From the NCBI GenBank assembly GCA_025738555.1, contig JAOVFP010000010.1, positions 2,232,001 through 2,296,000 on the forward strand: a stretch of DNA of 64,000 nucleotides. The letters run 5' to 3'. The notes under the pieces are model-generated. The model made no database searches and was not told where the DNA came from. It was given only the letters and a program-made list of their open reading frames with translations. The DNA comes from Cyathus striatus (taxonomy: Eukaryota > Basidiomycota > Agaricomycetes > Agaricales > Nidulariaceae). Both the position numbers and the translations under genes were made by a program. Below are positions 21,101-34,217 of this stretch, piece after piece (the stretch's first letter is position 1; each line of letters begins with the position of its first letter).

Positions 21101-23398
21101 CAGACACCACTTGCTTTCCATTTGGAGAAAATGCTACAGATGTGACAAAATCTATGTGACCTTCAAATGGACCAGCAACAATTGTGCCACTCTCCACATC
21201 CCATATTCTCACAGTTTTGTCATAATAGCCAGATACCACTTGCTTTGCATCTGGAGAAAATGCTACTGATATGAACCTCTGTGTGTGACCTTCAAATAGA
21301 CCAGCAATAATTTTACCAGTTGTGATATCCCATATACAAATTGTCCTATTTTCTAAACCAGTAAGAATCTGATTTCCACCTTTGGAGAATGTAACATATG
21401 TAACTCTAGATTGATGATGATAAACTTTTTTTCCTTTATAAATCCAGTCCTGTTCTATGCTTCCCAATCTTAGAAGAGTGTTTCCAAATTCTTTTTTATA
21501 TTGAGTGAGGATTACTGATCTTTGAGGTGCAAATGGTAGTGCAGACAGATATATGTGTGGTGCACTTGTTGTGATTGGAATATTGAAATGCCTAATGAAC
21601 TCAATAGCATCATTAATAAACTCCTTTACTTTTCTATCATTCTGTAATTAAATTTAGTCTATATTTTAGTATTATTCTGGTTTACTTACATTACAACAAA
21701 TTTTTAATAATTCAATTAGATGCCCCAAGGCCTCAGGAATTTCATTTAATAAGCTCATTACTTCTAGCCAGTACAACAATTTATGATCCAAGAAAGTAAT
21801 AAATTGTTGTTCTGCTTTAGTTTTTTTTTCACTCTGGGAAATTTCCATCTCATGCAGAGGCCAATACAAGCAGCAGTATTGTAAATGGCTTGGTATAAAT
21901 TCCTCAATTCTTTTAGTCAACCCATCTACATCATCATTTTTTTTGTAAGAAGTTTCCAGATTGCATATATTGAACTTTAGTTCATTATTTAGTATTTTGT
22001 ACATTGTCTTTACTAATTTCATAGAACCAATATTTTTATCAACTTTATAGTCATCAATTTGACATTTATTGGTAAGATATTCTACAAAAGATAAGTGTCT
22101 GGTAACCACTTTCCCTTTATCCATAGACAATACTGATTTTAAATGTCTAAGAATTGACTGAATAATATCATTTAAATATTTTTCATTTTTTTCACCAATG
22201 AAGTGCTGTATATCATTTATATCTAATGGAACCTTGGTGAGAATTATAATGGCAAGAACATTTTTAACTGTGAGTTTGTCCTTAATACTCCAGGTTTTGA
22301 AAGATGTGCTTAGAATTTGCATATACAAGTTGTCAATACCAGAATCTGTGCTCACTTGCTGGTTATTCAGAATATTGTCCAGCTTTTTTCTTGGGATTAT
22401 TTGATCCTGCTCCTCTGAAGTGATGTATTCAAAAGTTGTAGAGGCATAAATGAACAATCCAGCTGCCTTTTGTGTTATTTTATGTAAATCTTGTTCATCT
22501 GGTTTCCAGTCTAACCAGTCATATGTTTCCTCAAATTTATTCCTAAGATAATAAATTATATCATTATTGGTTTCTGGTTTGACATTAAAGCCAATTTCCA
22601 ATTCATAGTCAATGCATAGTTCAGTATTTTTGAGCTTTTCTGGCTTGCAGCCAGGTCTACTTGTGATTATTATTTTACAATTTTTTGGAAATTTTGACCA
22701 AGAAAATAAAGTGCCCAGGAAAATATGCATGTCAGCTGATTTTTTACATTCATCTAATGCATCAATAATCATAACTGGATCATTTAATTTGCCCAAATAG
22801 TTCCTAAAGACCATATGGATAAGATTTTCAAAGTGCCATTTAATATCTTGAATTCTGAAAGTGTTATCAAGCTTCATTGCTATAACTTCAGCAATAGTGA
22901 TATGTTTGGAAGCTATAGTAGCAGCTACAGTGCGCCACACAGTGCAGGGATCACCTAAAAATGCATCATCTCTTTTAAAGAAGTGATAGCCCATGAGTCT
23001 TTGAGACTGAGAAAGCTTGGAAACCATAGTGGAAGCAATTGCTGACTTTCCTGCACCTGGATATCCAGTAATCCACATTATGTTTGGTGTGGACTTGTCT
23101 ACAAACAGGACAGTTGAATATATCTACACAAGTTATCTAAATGACACATACCAAAATCAATGAGCCATTTGTTTATATTTTCAAATAATTTCTCTCTTGT
23201 TCCTTCCATGCAATATGGAACATAATGATCTTCATGAGATACTGCCTTTAGCAGACTAAGCTTTCCTTGAATGTCATGTTTAGATCCTTCATTAATAATA
23301 GTCAAATTTTGGCCAGCATTATTGATTGTTGAATTCTGAATATGTGTATGGTGTGCATCTTTGAACATTTCACCAGCTGAAGCAAGTTCTGGAATCAT
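18193..23398 (-). CDS. NACHT-WD40 NLR-type protein (HET-E/NWD family), five exons
   Basis: STAND-class NTPase of the family behind fungal non-self recognition; cytoplasmic role expected from the family. Exons on the minus strand: 23398-23152, 23098-21690, 21641-18568, 18517-18498 and 18437-18193, all with GT-AG introns of 48-60 bp and a total of 4995 nt (1664 aa). The short N-terminus (about 80 aa, AHHTHIQNSTINN) has no recognisable effector domain. The NACHT domain has Walker A GYPGAGKS (residues about 94-101) and Walker B VMIIDALDE (about 191-199). After a linker (SAPHIYLSALPFAP), 22 WD40 repeats of about 43 aa follow (about 622-1570), mostly near-identical. A C-terminal cap (LLFWVP, LSLSQFCHGSDW) ends the protein. 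One exon is only 20 nt, but it keeps the frame and leads into the conserved cap. The gene is CpG-poor yet fully open. The start ATG at 23398 is the best visible; an upstream exon is not excluded. Confidence 0.92.
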
Positions 23399-26300
23399 TA
23401 TTGAAATTTGGTTGTTGTTAGGTTTGTGGGTTCAAGTTTCGAGCGTTGAGGTTCACAGTGATGGGGGAAGGAACGATACAGTCTCATTAGACTATCTTTT
23501 ATAATTGATACGTGGATTTGGCACCCATGCGCTGATAGAGGACATTAATAGTACGTCGAAGTTTCACAAACCTGGTAATCAGACAGCCCCACATGTGGGC
23601 TAAAAATATGTAATTGTGCACGTAACGGGATCATGGGACCATTAAAGACCGTACCCTGGACATACGCTTGATAGATCGATTGATCGATTCCCGTTGTAGG
23701 TAGGCTCAGGAGTCAGATCAGATAATCGGAGAGCGACGATTCACATAGAAGATGTCGACTGTGAGAAATTTCACATCATCGGACGAGAGGCGTGGATAAC
23801 CCATATACTTAATAGTATATGTGGTTGATAGGCTGAGGCTTGATTGGGCTTGACTATAAATCTGAGCGAAGCTTCGTTGTTAGCACTTAGTTTATGTATA
23901 AACACATATCATATGTGAAACACTAGGGACATTGCTAGCTTATAAAAGAAGCGCACGTTAGGTATGTAAGTATCAGTACTTAAATTATGTATAACGATCT
24001 CGATGACGCAATCTGAATCGTCGGACGCTATCGTGAGGAAATGGGTACATAATCTATCTACATCGCTTGGATGTCGACAACTACTAGCCAACAACCCACC
24101 CGGTTGCTCAAGATGAATAAACCCCAAGATTATCTATGAACTTACCCCTGTAAGTTTCGATGTTGGTCAAATCGAGTCCGCAGTACTGTCGTTACTGTCT
24201 TCCAACGACAGGTGAGTGCTTAACAACAGCGATACATGTCTTTATCTGCTGACATCGTCAAGCCCCAATGTTTGATGTTAATCTCAGCTTCGATATTGGA
24301 CTCTAAAATCGAGAATTGCCATCTTAACGACTTGGTGGTTACTGGTATGAAAACGCTGTTGCTTCGTATACTAAGGTCTCATACTCAACCTACATACATG
24401 TCCCACAGTAGCCCACACGCAAGCACAGATAGCTCTAGCCTTCTTTCACACCTGATCCATCACAGCTTGCTGGACAGAAGACATAAGTCTCTATCTGCGG
24501 AGTCTATTGATGCCGTGTTGCAAATAAGGCGTTCTACGGAGGTAGCGGAGAAAGCATATGAAAGAGGGTAAGGTACATAGCTCGGTGCCGAGGCGAGGTT
24601 CAGTATTGGTCCAGGAGGAACAGCTTCGGATGCAGACATGATAGTAAATCATTGCGTGCACTGAGTAATGAGGGTGTAAATCAGAAGCCGGGTGCTTGTA
24701 CGAGAGAGGTAAGCATGGATTGGGCCTAGACAGGTCATGGGCTTCAGGGTTACAAGGAGAAGCAAGGAGCGGAGCAAGGAATGGAGTAAGGAAGGAGGAA
24801 TGTGTAGAAAGAGGACCATACGAACGAAGGAGAAAGGGTGGAAAAGACAGAACGAACGAAGGAACGAGGATGAGAAGGGGGAAACGAGGAGCGGAAGAAG
24901 GAAGAAGAGACATGATGAATGAAACGTAACTTAGACCATGGAAGAGAGAATGGGCCACTCGAGTAAAACGAGGCCACAACTATACGAGTAAAACAAAACA
25001 AGAGACGAAACACGCTTCACGCATTCCAGTCTCCCCAGCCCAACAATCCAGTCTCCCACCAAGTCCATGCGCGTAGTCCACCTGGGGCGTACCGTATCCA
25101 CCAGGGTGTGTACGAACGATAGGAAGTTGGCGTGGTTGAACTGGAGATAGCTCGTTAGCTTTGCGAATATAGGAAAGGAGACGATACGGATACGATGGCG
25201 CGATGGCAATAAAACGAGGGGAAGATAGCGAGGTAGGGAGAAAGAAACGGTAGAGAGGAAGGAAGAGGAAAAGAGGTGGGCGATAGAACATGGACGCGAA
25301 CGCCACTGGCACGAACACGAGCACAGCTCAATCGTCGCACCCACCATAACTAAGGGCATGACCAGTGCCAGTGACACCTTCCCGTAGGTGAGATAGAATA
25401 CACGATAGGCGTAGTCAATGGACATCCGTCCACACGCTCTGCGTCGGTGTCGAGGTGTCTCGTGTCCCGTCCCCGTCCGCACTCCCATGAGAGGCACACG
25501 CTCGTCTCCACACGAGCAAAGAACAGCCAACTCCCCCCTCCTCCCTTCCTCGCAGCACGAACACGAGCACCATTCAATTGCCGCAGCTACCAGCACCAAG
25601 GCTAATCACTGTTCCCCGTCGTGCTGTCACTCGTCTCCGATCCCCGTTCCCATCCACACCCCACTGCAAGGTACGACCCTCGCTCATACACGAATGAAAT
25701 AAGAACTCACCCTCCCTCCTCCCTTCCTTCCTCGCACAAGGGCCCTCCGATACCAATCCGATGTTTGCCATTGCCTCCTGTTTGCTGCGTCGCGCGCCTC
25801 GTATCGATATTGACGTCGATAAGCATATCCTGCAGTGAGCGAGCGTGCTTGGGATGGACGAGTGGGTTCATGGTGAGTGAGCTAGAGAGGGGTTTAGTTA
25901 GTACGTGACCTAAGTAGAAGAAGCAAGGAGTATAGAACACGGGAAGAACAACTTACCCTCCCTCCCAATCCGATATGAATGCTATGTTCGATTTGTGCTG
26001 GCTGCTTCCAGTACTTCATATGGACGTCGACAAGCATAGTCTGCACAACGAGCGTGCGTGCTTGGGGTTGGCGGTAGGATCATCGAGGGTGAGCTGGAGA
26101 GGGCTTTAGTTAGTACGTGAACGAAAGGTAAAGGAGCAGAGAAGAGGTTCGTCCGCCCCTAACCCACACCCCACCGTACCCACCAGGTTCATCCTCCCAG
26201 CAACAGGTTACAGAACCCATCCCGTTCACAGTTGAGCTCATACTGATTCGCCAGGCTAGTTAACGGTTCCTCCGAAGACTGTCTACGCCATTGGTGTACT

Positions 26301-27834
26301 AGTAGGAGAGGGCCGGCTGTCCTATTCTTGACATCTCCCATTTCCAATAGCTTTTGATGTTGGAGTGCACGTGTAAAGCAGAAAGGGAAGTGGAGCTCTG
26401 TTAGAAAGGGTGAGCGAGGTGAATATGAAGGGGGAGGTGGAAGGAAGAGATGGGGCAGGAAGTGAAGAAGCGATAACATGTGAGGGACGGAGGGGGAGAG
26501 ATGAGAAGGGAAGTAAGAGTAAGTGAAAGGATAGCATGTGAGGGACGGAAGTGAGGGACGAAAAGGGAATGAAATGGAGGAAGGGAGGTAACGAACCAAA
26601 AGGAAGGAAGGAAGGAAGGAGGGAGAAAGAGGACAAGCGATAACCCTAACCCTAAGTTGGGAATGAATGACCAGGGAGAGAGGAGGAAAAGGACATGAAG
26701 CAAGGAAGAAGCAATATACCTCTGCGCATGTGCTGATTGTCAACGCCTCCCCACTCTGTCTATCAATCGTTCCTGCTGATCTTCTACTGCGCAGACAAAC
26801 CAGTTACTGTATCTTCATCTTGCGCTATCTTCTGTAAGTATAAAGATGAAACAGATTAGAAACTGGATAGTGTACCGGTTACTGGATGGAAGTACTGGTG
26901 AAGCGCTGAAGTTTCGAGGAGGCATGATACCATTGCAAACTGGGCTTGAACTTGGCTGCAGAGAGACAGGCATATATAATGTTACAGGAAGTCTTGTGGG
27001 ACGTCGGGAAAACATTGGCAAGTGTTGGGTCGAAGAGAGAGCGACGAGCGTCGAGTCCAGTTGAATACCGCTGAGGTGGGGATCAAAATGCGATATCACG
27101 TGACACTGCTCCGACAAGTTGAAGCGCTGAAGTTGCACTTCGGTTTCAATTTCAATTTTCAAACCACCACCTTGGGGGTTTAAAGTTCTCGCTGCAATGG
27201 CATCTCCAGTCTTGCGCCTTTTGTTTTCTACAAGCCTACGACGAATGTAATGACTGAAGACCCCGTAGACTCGCTCGAGAGATGTTAATCAGGGCCCAGG
27301 AATACTAAACGCTACGAATACTATTCTCGGTGAGTGCATTAGGCCTGGGATTTCTGTTGGCTTTCGTCAAGCATTCGTTACTGATTCGTACATTATCACA
27401 GTATCCAGGAATGAGATGGGAGGCTAGTGGTAAAACGGGAGCTGGATGGAAATGCAAAAGGTACAGCTCAATATACTAGAGCAATTCTAAACATATCTGA
27501 CTATATATATCTTCCAAAGGTTCGCGTCCATCAGGCCCGCCACGAATGTCTATCAGCTGACTCGCCAAAGGGCAATTTCGGTGTTTGGTGGAGGCCTCGA
27601 AACGTTGCGTATAGAGTCACGGAGTCACGGAGTACAGGGGCGGGAGCGGAGGCGGGAAGGCAGTGCGTCGCAAAGGCGCATATGAGTCGGTCCGACCATC
27701 CAAGGAGAGGCGGGACCATCAATCAGGAGCGCATCTCCAAAAGTAGCTAACCGCGCGGACACTGAATCCCATCGCTTAGCAAAACCCATCTACCATGACT
27801 CCTCTCGGGCGCTCCTTTCTTCCTGTCCACAACC
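23399..27834. other. Intergenic, no convincing gene
   Basis: CpG content returns to normal here. Most open stretches (24236-24571, 24491-25600 minus, 26189-26743 minus) are low-complexity Arg/Ser/Pro/Leu translations of GA-rich or CT-rich DNA, without domain or conserved splice structure. The first few hundred bases probably hold the NLR promoter; no clear TATA box was seen. Confidence 0.5.
25710..26145 (+). repeat. Diverged tandem duplication, two units of about 220-240 bp
   Basis: The unit at about 25710-25930 and the unit at about 25950-26145 share, in order, CCTCCCTCC, CCAATCCGAT, TGGACGTCGA or TGACGTCGATAAGCATA, GAGCGTGCTTGGG and TTTAGTTAGTACGTGA. No coding function recognised. Confidence 0.6.
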
Positions 27835-27835
27835 G

Positions 27836-27841
27836 TATAAA
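27836..27841 (+). promoter_or_regulatory. Putative TATA box of the ankyrin gene
   Basis: TATAAA lies 88 bp before the ATG at 27929, in a CpG-normal region. Position and sequence fit a core promoter. Confidence 0.45.
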
Positions 27842-27928
27842 TTGGAGACAGCATGCAAGCATGGAGGGCAAGTCGTTTATCCAAAGCTTTCCTTCGAATT
27901 CGCACTTTTTCAAATATGACTGTCGGTG

Positions 27929-30900
27929 ATGCAACAAACCCCTGAGGCGGAAGCCTTCATTTCACGCGTCGCGTCACTCCCTTCTGGTCCTGGTGTCGAC
28001 CTTCAAAGCGTTCTCAAACCCTCGATCGACGACAAGGTTGCGCTGCGTCGGCTCTGGGCTACAGACAAGTCGAACACTCGCCTTGCCAACCCGTCCGTTG
28101 GTCTCGTCGACGTGTTCGCTGCACCTGCCAGCATCCGCACTACGCGTTCCCGCGTCATTTCTCCCGATGGATCCAATTTGAACACTAAGTATGTTTGCCC
28201 TCTCGCTGAGGAGAACCGGCGTAAGGAGGGTGACGCGTGTATGGCTGACTCGCTTGACGAGTTCAAGAAGGATTGGGCGATTTTCACTGAGGGGTCGCTG
28301 TCCCAACTGCTTGATTGGAACAACGTGATTGCTTCTGGTGGGAGTGTGCTAGCGTGTTTGACTCCGTTGCCGGATGAGGTGAAGGGGAGTAGGAGTAAGA
28401 GGGCTGTGAGGAAATGGTATCATACCACGAAGTACCCTGCTTCAGATGTGGATTTGTTTTTGTGGGGTATGAACGCGGAACAGGCAAGTGGGTTGTTTTT
28501 GTATTGGTTTTCAGAGACCTAACGTGCGTATGAATAGGCTGAGAAGAAGATCGTTCAGATTTACGAAGCTGTGAGGGACTCGGTTCCCTGGGATGTTACG
28601 TGTGTCAGAACGAAGCATACTGTTTCGATCCATTGTACGTTCTCCTTTTTTTGGTTCAACTCACGCTAACTGGCGTCAACAGCGCAATATCCATACCGCT
28701 CTATTCAAATCGTACTCCGGCTCTATTGCTCTCCAGCTGAAATCCTTGCAGGATTCGACGTTGATGCTCCATGCTGTGCCTACGATGGTAAGCATCCTTT
28801 TCCCCCAGCATTTCTCGTAGTGCTAACATTATCTATCAGGAACCCGTGTCTTAGCCTCTCCTCGCTCTATCGTAGCCCAGATGCGCCAATGCAACACCAT
28901 TGACGTTACACGTCGCTCGCCCTCCTACGAAGTCCGTCTAACCAAGTACGCAGCGAGAGGCCACGAGGTCTACGTTCCTACACTAGAGCGAGATTTGGTC
29001 GATCCTACTGTAGGTCTACCTTCACTTCATCGCTGGCCTTCGCAAACTTAATATAACAGATATACGAACGCTCCATAGCAAGAATGCACGGCCTCGCACG
29101 CCTCCTCGTCCTCGAGAAGTTGACATCCACCGACGCCCGCGATGCATTCCTTTTATCACGACGCACATTGCGTGGACAACCTAATCCCCTCACTCGGTAC
29201 AGGAAGAACAAGAGAAAGTACAACGGCGATTTGAAGAGTGAACTGGGCATCGATTTGGAGATGAACGACTACGATGTTGCTAGTTTGCATATTCCGTATG
29301 GGCCGGGGTGGGATGCGAGACGGGTGGAGAAGTTGGTGTATCGGACGGATTTGGGGATGAATTGTATGTTCTTTTTTCATTTGATTTTGATTTTGGGATG
29401 AAGAGTTGATGAGGTTGGATAGCGTTGTTCAATCCGAAGAATAAGGGTCGTCGTTTGCATCGCCATCCCGCATTCTTTGGGACTATTGAAGAGTGTATGG
29501 ATGATTGCTGTGAGGTTTGTATTCCAGTTTTGCACATTTCCTGGAAACGAAGGCCGATGCGATTTTGGATATAGCACTGCCCGGAACCTGTAGATGAAGA
29601 TGAGAAGGTGCTGCAGAAGCAGGAAGATATGCACTATATTCGTGGTCGAATCTCGTGAGTCTCTCTGTGTACCGTTTCGTTTCAGCTAGTTAATCTCGCC
29701 GCTTGCAGTTTCATGGAAGAGAACTCAGGAAGACAAAGCATCACGGGCTCCTTCAACCCCATCGACGTCGGCGAATGGAGCGAGCAAGTATACATCAAAC
29801 CTATGCACAAGCTCTTTGCTGCCATTGCGAGGAAGGACCTAGAATCCGTCAAGGCAATTTTGGATGAATCCGAGAGAGACACTGCGTCGGCTGGAGCTCT
29901 AACACATTCGGATAGGAAATGAAAGGCAGTTCAGCTCTTGGACTATAGAGATCACATTGGCCGTACACCGCTCCATCTGGCTATTATATCGGACGCGGTG
30001 GAAGTTGCTTGTGAGCTCATTGATCGTGGGGCTCGTATGATTGCGCGCCTTGTGGATGGGAAGACGAGTTTGCATTTGGCTACTGAGAGACGGCAGGAGA
30101 AGGTTGTGCGGAAGCTTTTGGAGAGGAGTGCGGTCAATGAGGAGGAGGCTAAGAAGGCTGCTGGTGATAAGGACCACGGAACGGTCGACGTGGATGAAGG
30201 GAAGGAGGAGATGGAACGAGCAAGCTCTGAAGACGATTGGAATTCTGAGGATGAAGATAGTGATGGAGCAGACGTTGGACAATCGAAGACTAATGCGCCC
30301 TCTAATGTCGAGGCAGACAAGGAAGGCAATACTGGCGATATTCCCGAGGAAGTCGAAGATGTACCCGACGTTCTTGATGTCAACCTCCCCGAGTGGGATT
30401 TTGGATTCACTCCGTTTCCGTATGCCGTTTTGTTCGGTGACTTGCCTGTTATCGAGCTCCTGTTTGGTACTGGGGCAGATGTTAAGCTCTCCATGGGTCA
30501 ACTGCACATGTCCACTCGGCGCCGATCCATCCTCTCACTTTGACGCTACTGCTAAACGACGAAGAGCTGACATGCAAGATTGTAGAGCGACTTATTCTCG
30601 CTGGTGCTTCGTCTACCACCGCCGACAACAGTCTGAAGACCATATTCCATCATGCGGTGCTTCTCAGGAGGTTGAGCATTGTCAAGAAGCTGCTGAAGTG
30701 CGATCCTGGAGTTGGCGAGGCGCTCAATTGCCCTATGTTCGATGGCGGGAATGTTAAGTTCCCTCTTGTGAGCGCGATTGAGAAGAGGGATTATGCAATG
30801 GTTGCAACCTTACTTGCTGCTGGGGCCAAGATTGAGTTTGCAGAGGAAGATTTGACCAATGCTATGCAGGCCTTGTTAGTTTTTCGTTTTCTACTTTATG

Positions 30901-33900
30901 GGAGGACTACTCTAACAATACTTTGGCTTTTAGGGACTACGTCGCGTAGTAGGTTAGTGAGCTACTCTGTGAAAAACCCCCTCGATAAAGCGGATCCCGT
31001 CGCTGAGACTTGTATGAGTCAACACGATGATCTCATTGAACTTATGCTTGCGCTTGGAGCGCCTGTCAACGCCGAAACTAAGGACTCCCTACAGCCGTAT
31101 AATGTGACGAACAAGCGCACATTGCTTGACTGGGTGCGCCTACGGATACACGATCTCTCTCAGGAGATTGCTTCATCGGAAAGCATATTTTCCCCTAAGA
31201 ATATAACTGAGCCCACTGCTGCGTCTGAGCTCACTGGAAGAAGTACCTTCAAGCTTTAAGGAAGGACGAGATGGAGGTGCAATGGAAGATTGGACAACTG
31301 AATGAAGTACAAGAGTGTACGTTCTCTTCCATTTGACGTGGGTAACCTGCTGACTGGACTATAGGGGCCAAGTGGGATGAAGTACGTCAGCGTAAAGAAA
31401 CCAAAGATTACTTTGTTGGAGTTGAACGGCTTCTCGTTGCTCGCGGTGCCAAGACGTGGAATGAGCTGCATCCTAACAACCCAATGGCGTATGCCGATGC
31501 GCAGTTGCATTCTAGTCTATTTGGACGACTCTCGAATATTGAGCCAAATCCAACGGTAGTGCTTGATCCGGAAAGTTATCGATATACCTATCTTTCAAAC
31601 GTTTCAAGCAATCGATTTGGCATGAGCACTTTTGTTCCCGAACATTTGAGGAATGCATACGATGACCTATTCGAGGCATGCTACTCTGGGAATAACGGGA
31701 AGATTGAACAATTGTGCTTGCCGGTCAAAAGGACGCAAAGTCGCCGTGGACCCTGCTTGACATATCCATCACAGTGAAGCTTAACAGCGATGGTGATTAT
31801 GCAGTTACAGGTAAGTTTTCCTCGCCGATAAAATGAGTATGACTTGAGCTTACCGAGTGTCTATTAGGGTGGACGCCTCTTTTTACCTCTTTAGCAGGTC
31901 GACGTTGGTCTACCGCCAAACTCATAGTTGCTATCGCCGCTGCACAGTATCAGAGCGATGAAGCTGAGGAGATGAAGCCGAAGAAGTTCGAGGTTGACAA
32001 TTGTGAGAGTTTGCCTACTTTCTTTTAAGATATACAGTCTAAAACGTTCCCTGTTCAGACGTTGACTCCGATGACGAGTGTGAGTGTGGCCGCAACTGCG
32101 AGGACGAGTGCGAGTATGTGACTACGGAGGAACTCAGGGAGCAACAGCGACGACAGGTTAAGTTTGTGGATATTGCAAACCGCAAGTCTGAGGTCAAAAC
32201 AAACGTGCATCCCAAAGTGATGCTGGCGGAGTGCCAAAGCAGATACGTTCTAAAGGATAAATCTGGGGATGGGACCTACAGCCTAAGGCAGTCGAACTTG
32301 CTGTACAAATCGGTTCATGAATCCGACTTGCAAGCGTTCGTCCATATTGCCAACCTGTATCAGTCATTACCCACTCCGCCACAATTCGATATCACACCAT
32401 ATGAAAAACTGGGTGATCTCATCTTAGGCCGAGATAATGTAGATTTCTTGGACGAATACATCCGCCGCACGGGCTTTGGTATTGATGTCAAGACCCAAAG
32501 CATGGATGGTGAGGAGGACAACGGTCCTATCATTGTGAACGATAAGAATAGAACCTACCTTGGACTCAACATTCACGGCAAGAGGTCCGATTTGGCGAGG
32601 AAGAATGATCCCAATACATCTGACAGGGAAGACGAACTTGTGAAACCGCTGTTGTGGCACGCCGTAGAGCATAATGCTAAGGCAGCTGTAGAATATATTT
32701 TTCGTCAGAACGACCTCTTGCTGCGTTCAAGTTTTATGCATCCAGTCGTCGAGGCGAAGAGCGTGCTGAGCGCTTGCGCCGTATTCCGGATCCTCAGAAA
32801 GTTCTTCCTGAGATGATTGGGTGGACGACGAATTCCTTGGGAGAGTCGCCTCTCACTGCTACTATTCTCGGTGGTGATGTTGATATGATCAAGCTGTTGT
32901 TCTCGAAGGCCCCGACGTTGATGAAGCAGACACTTCACCAAAAGTGCGTGTTTCTTTGGAGTTTCATATTGATTCTGATGTTCGTTTTAGCATCAAGTTC
33001 ATTGGATATAACCCGATTCTACCTGCTGTTGCCACTGGCAGAGATCCCGCAGTCATTGATAACTTGCGTTCGAAGTCTGTTTCTCCCGCTGAGCGAGATT
33101 TGGTGAAAGGGTAAGTGTTACATCGCAGTCCTTGAATATACCCACTGATTTGACTCAATATAGATGGAATATCTACCATTTTGCATGTAGAGCTAATAAC
33201 GGCGATCTGTTGGCACATTTACTTACCAAACTTCCCCGGGACGTTAGCGAGGCTCTTTTGGTACAACAGTCTAAGCACTGCATGAACACTGTATGTGTCT
33301 TTCGAATTGATTAATTATCGCACATACACTTACCCATCCGTCTTCAGCCTTTTCTGATCGCTGTCAAATCAGGCTCACTGCGCTGCGTAAAGTTGCTCCT
33401 CCCATACGCTAAAGCATCCTTGACGATGCGCGATGCTGCCGGATCCATTCCTCTCCATACAGCTGTACGACGAGGCTTCGCGGAGATAACCCAACTGCTC
33501 ATCTCAGCTGGCAACCCTGAGACACTGTACATGGAAAACGCAGTAGGGAATACAGTGTTGGAGATCGCTTCCCTTGTCGATCTTAAGGGACGTATTCCAG
33601 CGGAGCTGTCTGTTGCTGTTTATGGGTATGGTGGGCGAAGAATGCGGCTTGGCATGAGGAGGAACGGTGGTACATTGAAGTATAACGTTTCAGAGTTGGA
33701 GCATCCTTTAGATGGGCTGTGGGGGATCATCTTAGAGCTGGAGGGGGAGAAGAAGGTTGGGAAGGAGGAAAAGATTGTGCACGAGTTGAGGAGGTTTGCG
33801 AGTACGATGGAAAAGAGGTTCAAGGTGGCCAAGGAGGTGGTGGATGCACGCCAGCTGACGAAGCCGAAGCAGCCCTTGAATGAGAACATAAAAGACTCGG

Positions 33901-34217
33901 TGGACGTGCTGAAGACATTTAACGTCGTCTCCCAAGCGGTAAAGGAGAACCCAGGGCTTAATAGGGAAGTCGTACATCTGATTGATGTGCAGATTTCGGT
34001 GCTGGCGGCGCTGGAGATGAGGAAATTGAAGAGTGGAGAGGAGACCGAGAGCTATGGGTGGTATGGGCGGTATGGCGGAAGGATACCGAGGAAGATAATT
34101 CCAAAGGAGGAGAAAGTATTGGGGGAGAAGGAGAAGGAGGGGATGAGGGAGAGGGGGCGCAGCATGGTTTTCGGACGAATTGAAGGGCCGATGAGGAGCG
34201 ATGATTTTTTTGATTAA
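27929..34217 (+). CDS. Large ankyrin-repeat protein with nucleotidyltransferase-like N-terminus; frame interrupted
   Basis: Multi-exon gene of about 1700 codons. Clear exons: 27929-28483, 28538-28634, 28683-28787, 28840-29009, 29060-29363, 29423-29514, 29575-29654 and from 29709. Later introns lie near 31318-31365, 31811-31867, 32004-32059, 32945-32989, 33112-33163 and 33290-33347. The first intron uses GC-AG. The N-terminal region has GGSVLACL followed by SDVDLFLWG, reminiscent of the GS...DxD signature of nucleotidyltransferase folds, then a conserved block (YPYRSIQIVLRLY, RRSPSYEVRL). Ankyrin repeats are evident near 29938-30120 (DHIGRTPLHLA, GKTSLHLA), 30540-30840 and 33360-33560 (AGSIPLHTAVRRG). 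An acidic linker lies at about 30190-30380. A TGA at 29920 and single-base frame changes near 30497, 30940, 31240, 31724 and 32720 break the frame. They are either pseudogene lesions or sequence errors, since the protein similarity runs straight through. Confidence 0.75.

Noticed and set aside
24491..25600. Apparent genes on both strands rich in Arg, Ser, Pro or Leu
   Set aside because: Purine/pyrimidine-biased DNA; frames open on both strands and no conserved motif.
26643..26655. Telomere-like CCCTAA repeats (two copies), and TTAGGG near 34564
   Set aside because: Too short to be a telomere or an interstitial telomeric block.
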